From Monodelphis domestica (lineage: Eukaryota; Chordata; Mammalia; Didelphimorphia; Didelphidae): 64,000 bases of DNA. Each line of letters opens with the position of its first letter. Position 1 is the first letter of the stretch. The position numbers were made by a program, and so were the translations under genes. Shown piece by piece: positions 63,376-64,000 of the stretch. The notes under the pieces are model-generated. The model saw only the letters and a program-made list of their open reading frames with translations, was not told where the DNA came from and ran no database searches. The stretch is from positions 54,068,882 through 54,132,881 of the forward strand of contig NC_077235.1 of the NCBI RefSeq assembly GCF_027887165.1, in the 5' to 3' direction.

Positions 63376-63827
63376 CAGAGTATTATTACCAACAACAATG
63401 ATCCACACGATTCAATAGAAAACTGAAGTTATTCTCTCTCTCAACCTTAGTCTTGGAGAGGCAATCAATGTAGCTTGTCTCACGTCACATAGCGTGGCAT
63501 TTAAAGTCTGAGACAAATGCATTTTGCTTCTCAGCCTTGCTTTTTATCAACTACAACCATGAAGAGAGCTTGTCTCCTCTGAAATGTTGGCGAGCTTTTC
63601 TAGCACTTTAAGAAATTATGGAATGAAGTCAGGAGTCACATGAGTTTAGCTTTTGGTCACCTCAGCACAAAAAATGAAGAAAATAGCAACTGGAACATCA
63701 ATTGAAGAAAGATCTAAAGCATGACTTGTAAATCGAGTCTTCTTGCCTACGATTTAATGTATACAGAATTGGTAGGCTAGGAGAGTGGCATGGTAAAGAC
63801 AAGAGAGCTCTAGCCATTCCTGCCTCT
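63376..63827. other. Repeat-free interval
   Basis: No repeat or gene motif recognised; ordinary composition. Confidence 0.25.
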
Positions 63828-64000
63828 GCTTTGTTGTTGTTGGTCAATTGTCTTTAAGGCACGTCCAACTACTGTGGCCCTATTCGGCGTTTTCTTGGCA
63901 AAAATACCGGAGAGGTTTACCATTTCCTTCTCCACTTCATTTTACAGGTAAGGAAACTGAGGCCACTGGGGGGGGTAAGTAATTTGCCTGGGATAACACA
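63828..64000 (-). repeat. Mar-1 SINE, antisense, cut by the window end
   Basis: TTGTTGTTGTTGGTCAATTG, GGCGTTTTCTTGGCAAAAAT, TACCATTTCCTTCTCCACTT and the start of the body (AAGTAATTTGCCTGGGATAA). The head lies beyond 64000. Confidence 0.92.

Overview
This window looks like marsupial nuclear DNA that is non-genic (intergenic or deep intronic). The evidence is the repeat set: tRNA-derived SINEs of the marsupial SINE1/WSINE type (tail reading about AAGATGGAAGGTGAGGGTTT), Mar-1 SINEs with a BovB/RTE-like 3' end, MIR/THER1 CORE-SINEs, L2 and L3/CR1 LINE remnants, and several L1 generations. The species cannot be fixed from the sequence alone. No complete host protein-coding gene, rRNA or functional tRNA gene is visible, and nothing indicates a CRISPR array or operon. 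Most open frames are decayed LINE ORFs or frames forced open by simple repeats. The one host-gene trace I recognise is a short YB-type cold-shock-domain pseudogene at about 6.75-6.89 kb.

Layout. 0-2.4 kb is the 3' part of an L1 (+). 2.4-12.3 kb is a mix of L3, MIR and old antisense L1, with an LTR at 6.9-7.4 kb and a solo LTR inside a SINE at 11.7-12.1 kb. 13.3-16.4 kb holds two large polypyrimidine tracts. 16.6-23.7 kb is mostly antisense L1, split by a second LTR family at 17.2-17.9 kb. 24-32 kb carries an ancient unclassified long repeat, two SINE1-SINE1 dimers sharing one linker, and a (GA)n tract. 32.3-38.9 kb has L3, L2, LTR and hAT remnants around a 0.9-kb repeat-free block (34.7-35.6 kb). 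39.0-44.7 kb is a tail-to-tail pair of L1s, each with a 5' end, ORF1 and the start of ORF2 but no 3' end. 45-64 kb is a mosaic of SINEs, L2 (54.8-56.2 kb), L3, old L1 and several repeat-free blocks (45.9-46.4, 52.2-53.2, 59.9-60.5, 61.4-61.9 kb).

There is no gene network to describe. The main content is insertion history: LTRs inside SINE and L1 hosts, hAT-like MITEs inside L3 and L1, and SINE1 copies inside MIR and L3. The structural oddities most worth following are the L1 inverted pair, its 5'-end-to-coiled-coil junction that resembles a spliced L1, the dimeric SINE1s, SINEs with a triplicated tail at two loci, and repeat-free blocks that could be conserved regulatory DNA. I could not run alignments, so repeat family names rest on recalled consensus patterns and all boundaries are approximate (usually within 10-40 bases).
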